DNA from: CAZTCJ01 sp964612085
Lineage (GTDB): Bacteria > Pseudomonadota > Alphaproteobacteria > JAJFIK01
Assembly (NCBI GenBank): GCA_964612085.1
Contig: CAZTCJ010000026.1
Coordinates: 1 to 41,446 of the forward strand
Direction: 5' to 3'
DNA: 41,446 nt
In this document: positions 41,248-41,446 of the stretch, one piece after another
How the letters are laid out: each line of letters begins with the position of its first letter
How positions within the stretch are numbered: the first letter of the stretch is position 1
The notes under the pieces: generated by a model
What the model saw: the letters and a program-made list of their open reading frames with translations, nothing else
What the model was told of the DNA's origin: nothing
Databases searched by the model: none
Made by a program: the position numbers and the translations under genes

Positions 41248-41446
41248 TGAGCAGATTGCGCACGCGTTGTTTTGTGTCCCGTGCGCCTGCGATCAACAGC
41301 CACTGACGGCGCAGCCGCGCCATATCCACGGCCTTCGGCTCATAGCCTGTCAGCGATCCGATAAAGGCGATGAGGGACTCAGGCGACTTCAGATCGTCCT
41401 GGCGCGGATTGACGACCCACTCACGAGGGAGCAACTGCGAATGGCT
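41207..41446 (-). CDS. C-terminal end of an unknown protein, running off the window
   Basis: The open minus-strand frame runs from the window edge through 79 codons to TGA at 41207-41209. The visible part reads VNPRQDDLKSPESLIAFIGS and then a basic helical tail (ARLRRQWLLIAGARDTKQR). It overlaps the convergent cytidylyltransferase gene by 41 bases. I do not recognise a family. No start codon context within the window is credible, so the gene begins outside it. Confidence 0.5.
   Translation of the reverse strand, partial: SHSQLLPREWVVNPRQDDLKSPESLIAFIGSLTGYEPKAVDMARLRRQWLLIAGARDTKQRVRNLLISGRDLIRQRRMA

Noticed and set aside
1..41446. CRISPR arrays, tRNA or rRNA genes, insertion sequences
   Set aside because: No regularly spaced repeats, cloverleaf with TTCRA arm, rRNA core segments, or transposase motifs were seen on either strand.

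Overview
This window comes from a GC-rich alphaproteobacterial chromosome. The evidence is gene order: dusB(nifR3)-ntrB-ntrC ... ntrY-ntrX-trkA-trkH-hfq-hflX on one strand, with ispD/ispF diverging from dusB and pncC(cinA), ratA(coq10) and lipA following. This is the classical alphaproteobacterial nitrogen-regulation/isoprenoid neighbourhood. I cannot name the genus. One scaffold gap of exactly 100 N lies at 10662-10761.

Region 1 (1-15.9 kb, minus strand) holds hflX (partial), hfq, the potassium uptake pair trkH/trkA, and the two nitrogen two-component systems ntrYX and ntrBC, followed by dusB. Between ntrY and ntrC sits an accessory block: a beta-lactamase-like serine hydrolase, a secreted alpha/beta hydrolase, a divergent TetR regulator with two operator-like palindromes, and a flavin-binding PNPOx-like protein. 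Both response regulators, NtrC and NtrX, lack the GAFTGA loop used to contact sigma-54.

Region 2 (16-25.1 kb) holds the MEP-pathway genes ispD and ispF (separate, not fused) with a PLP-dependent dehydratase-like gene one base behind. Then come a stand-alone KAP P-loop NTPase, a VOC protein, a proline-rich membrane-anchored protein, pncC, ratA, lipA, an unknown membrane protein, an inverted-repeat-rich intergenic stretch and an AT-rich SIMPL-domain gene.

Region 3 (25.1-41.4 kb) is devoted to sulfate activation and sugar nucleotides. CysD and a CysN-CysC fusion make PAPS. GlmS and GlmM make glucosamine-1-phosphate. A UDP-glucuronate decarboxylase makes UDP-xylose. Pgi, an AGE-family isomerase and a mannose-1-phosphate guanylyltransferase could lead to GDP-mannose. 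A polyprenyl-phosphate glycosylphosphotransferase starts chain assembly on the membrane. A short NeuB-like synthase is translationally coupled to a NeuA cytidylyltransferase fused to a KdsC-like HAD phosphatase, which suggests a nine-carbon acid made through a 9-phosphate. Together they suggest a surface polysaccharide, possibly sulfated and carrying a nonulosonic acid. The decarboxylase gene is preceded by a long leader whose first ~90 nt fold into a junction closed by a 9-bp stem that starts where a TATATT -10 box would place +1. I recognise no known riboswitch class in it, and it is the best candidate here for something undescribed.

I saw no tRNA, rRNA, CRISPR array or recognisable insertion sequence.
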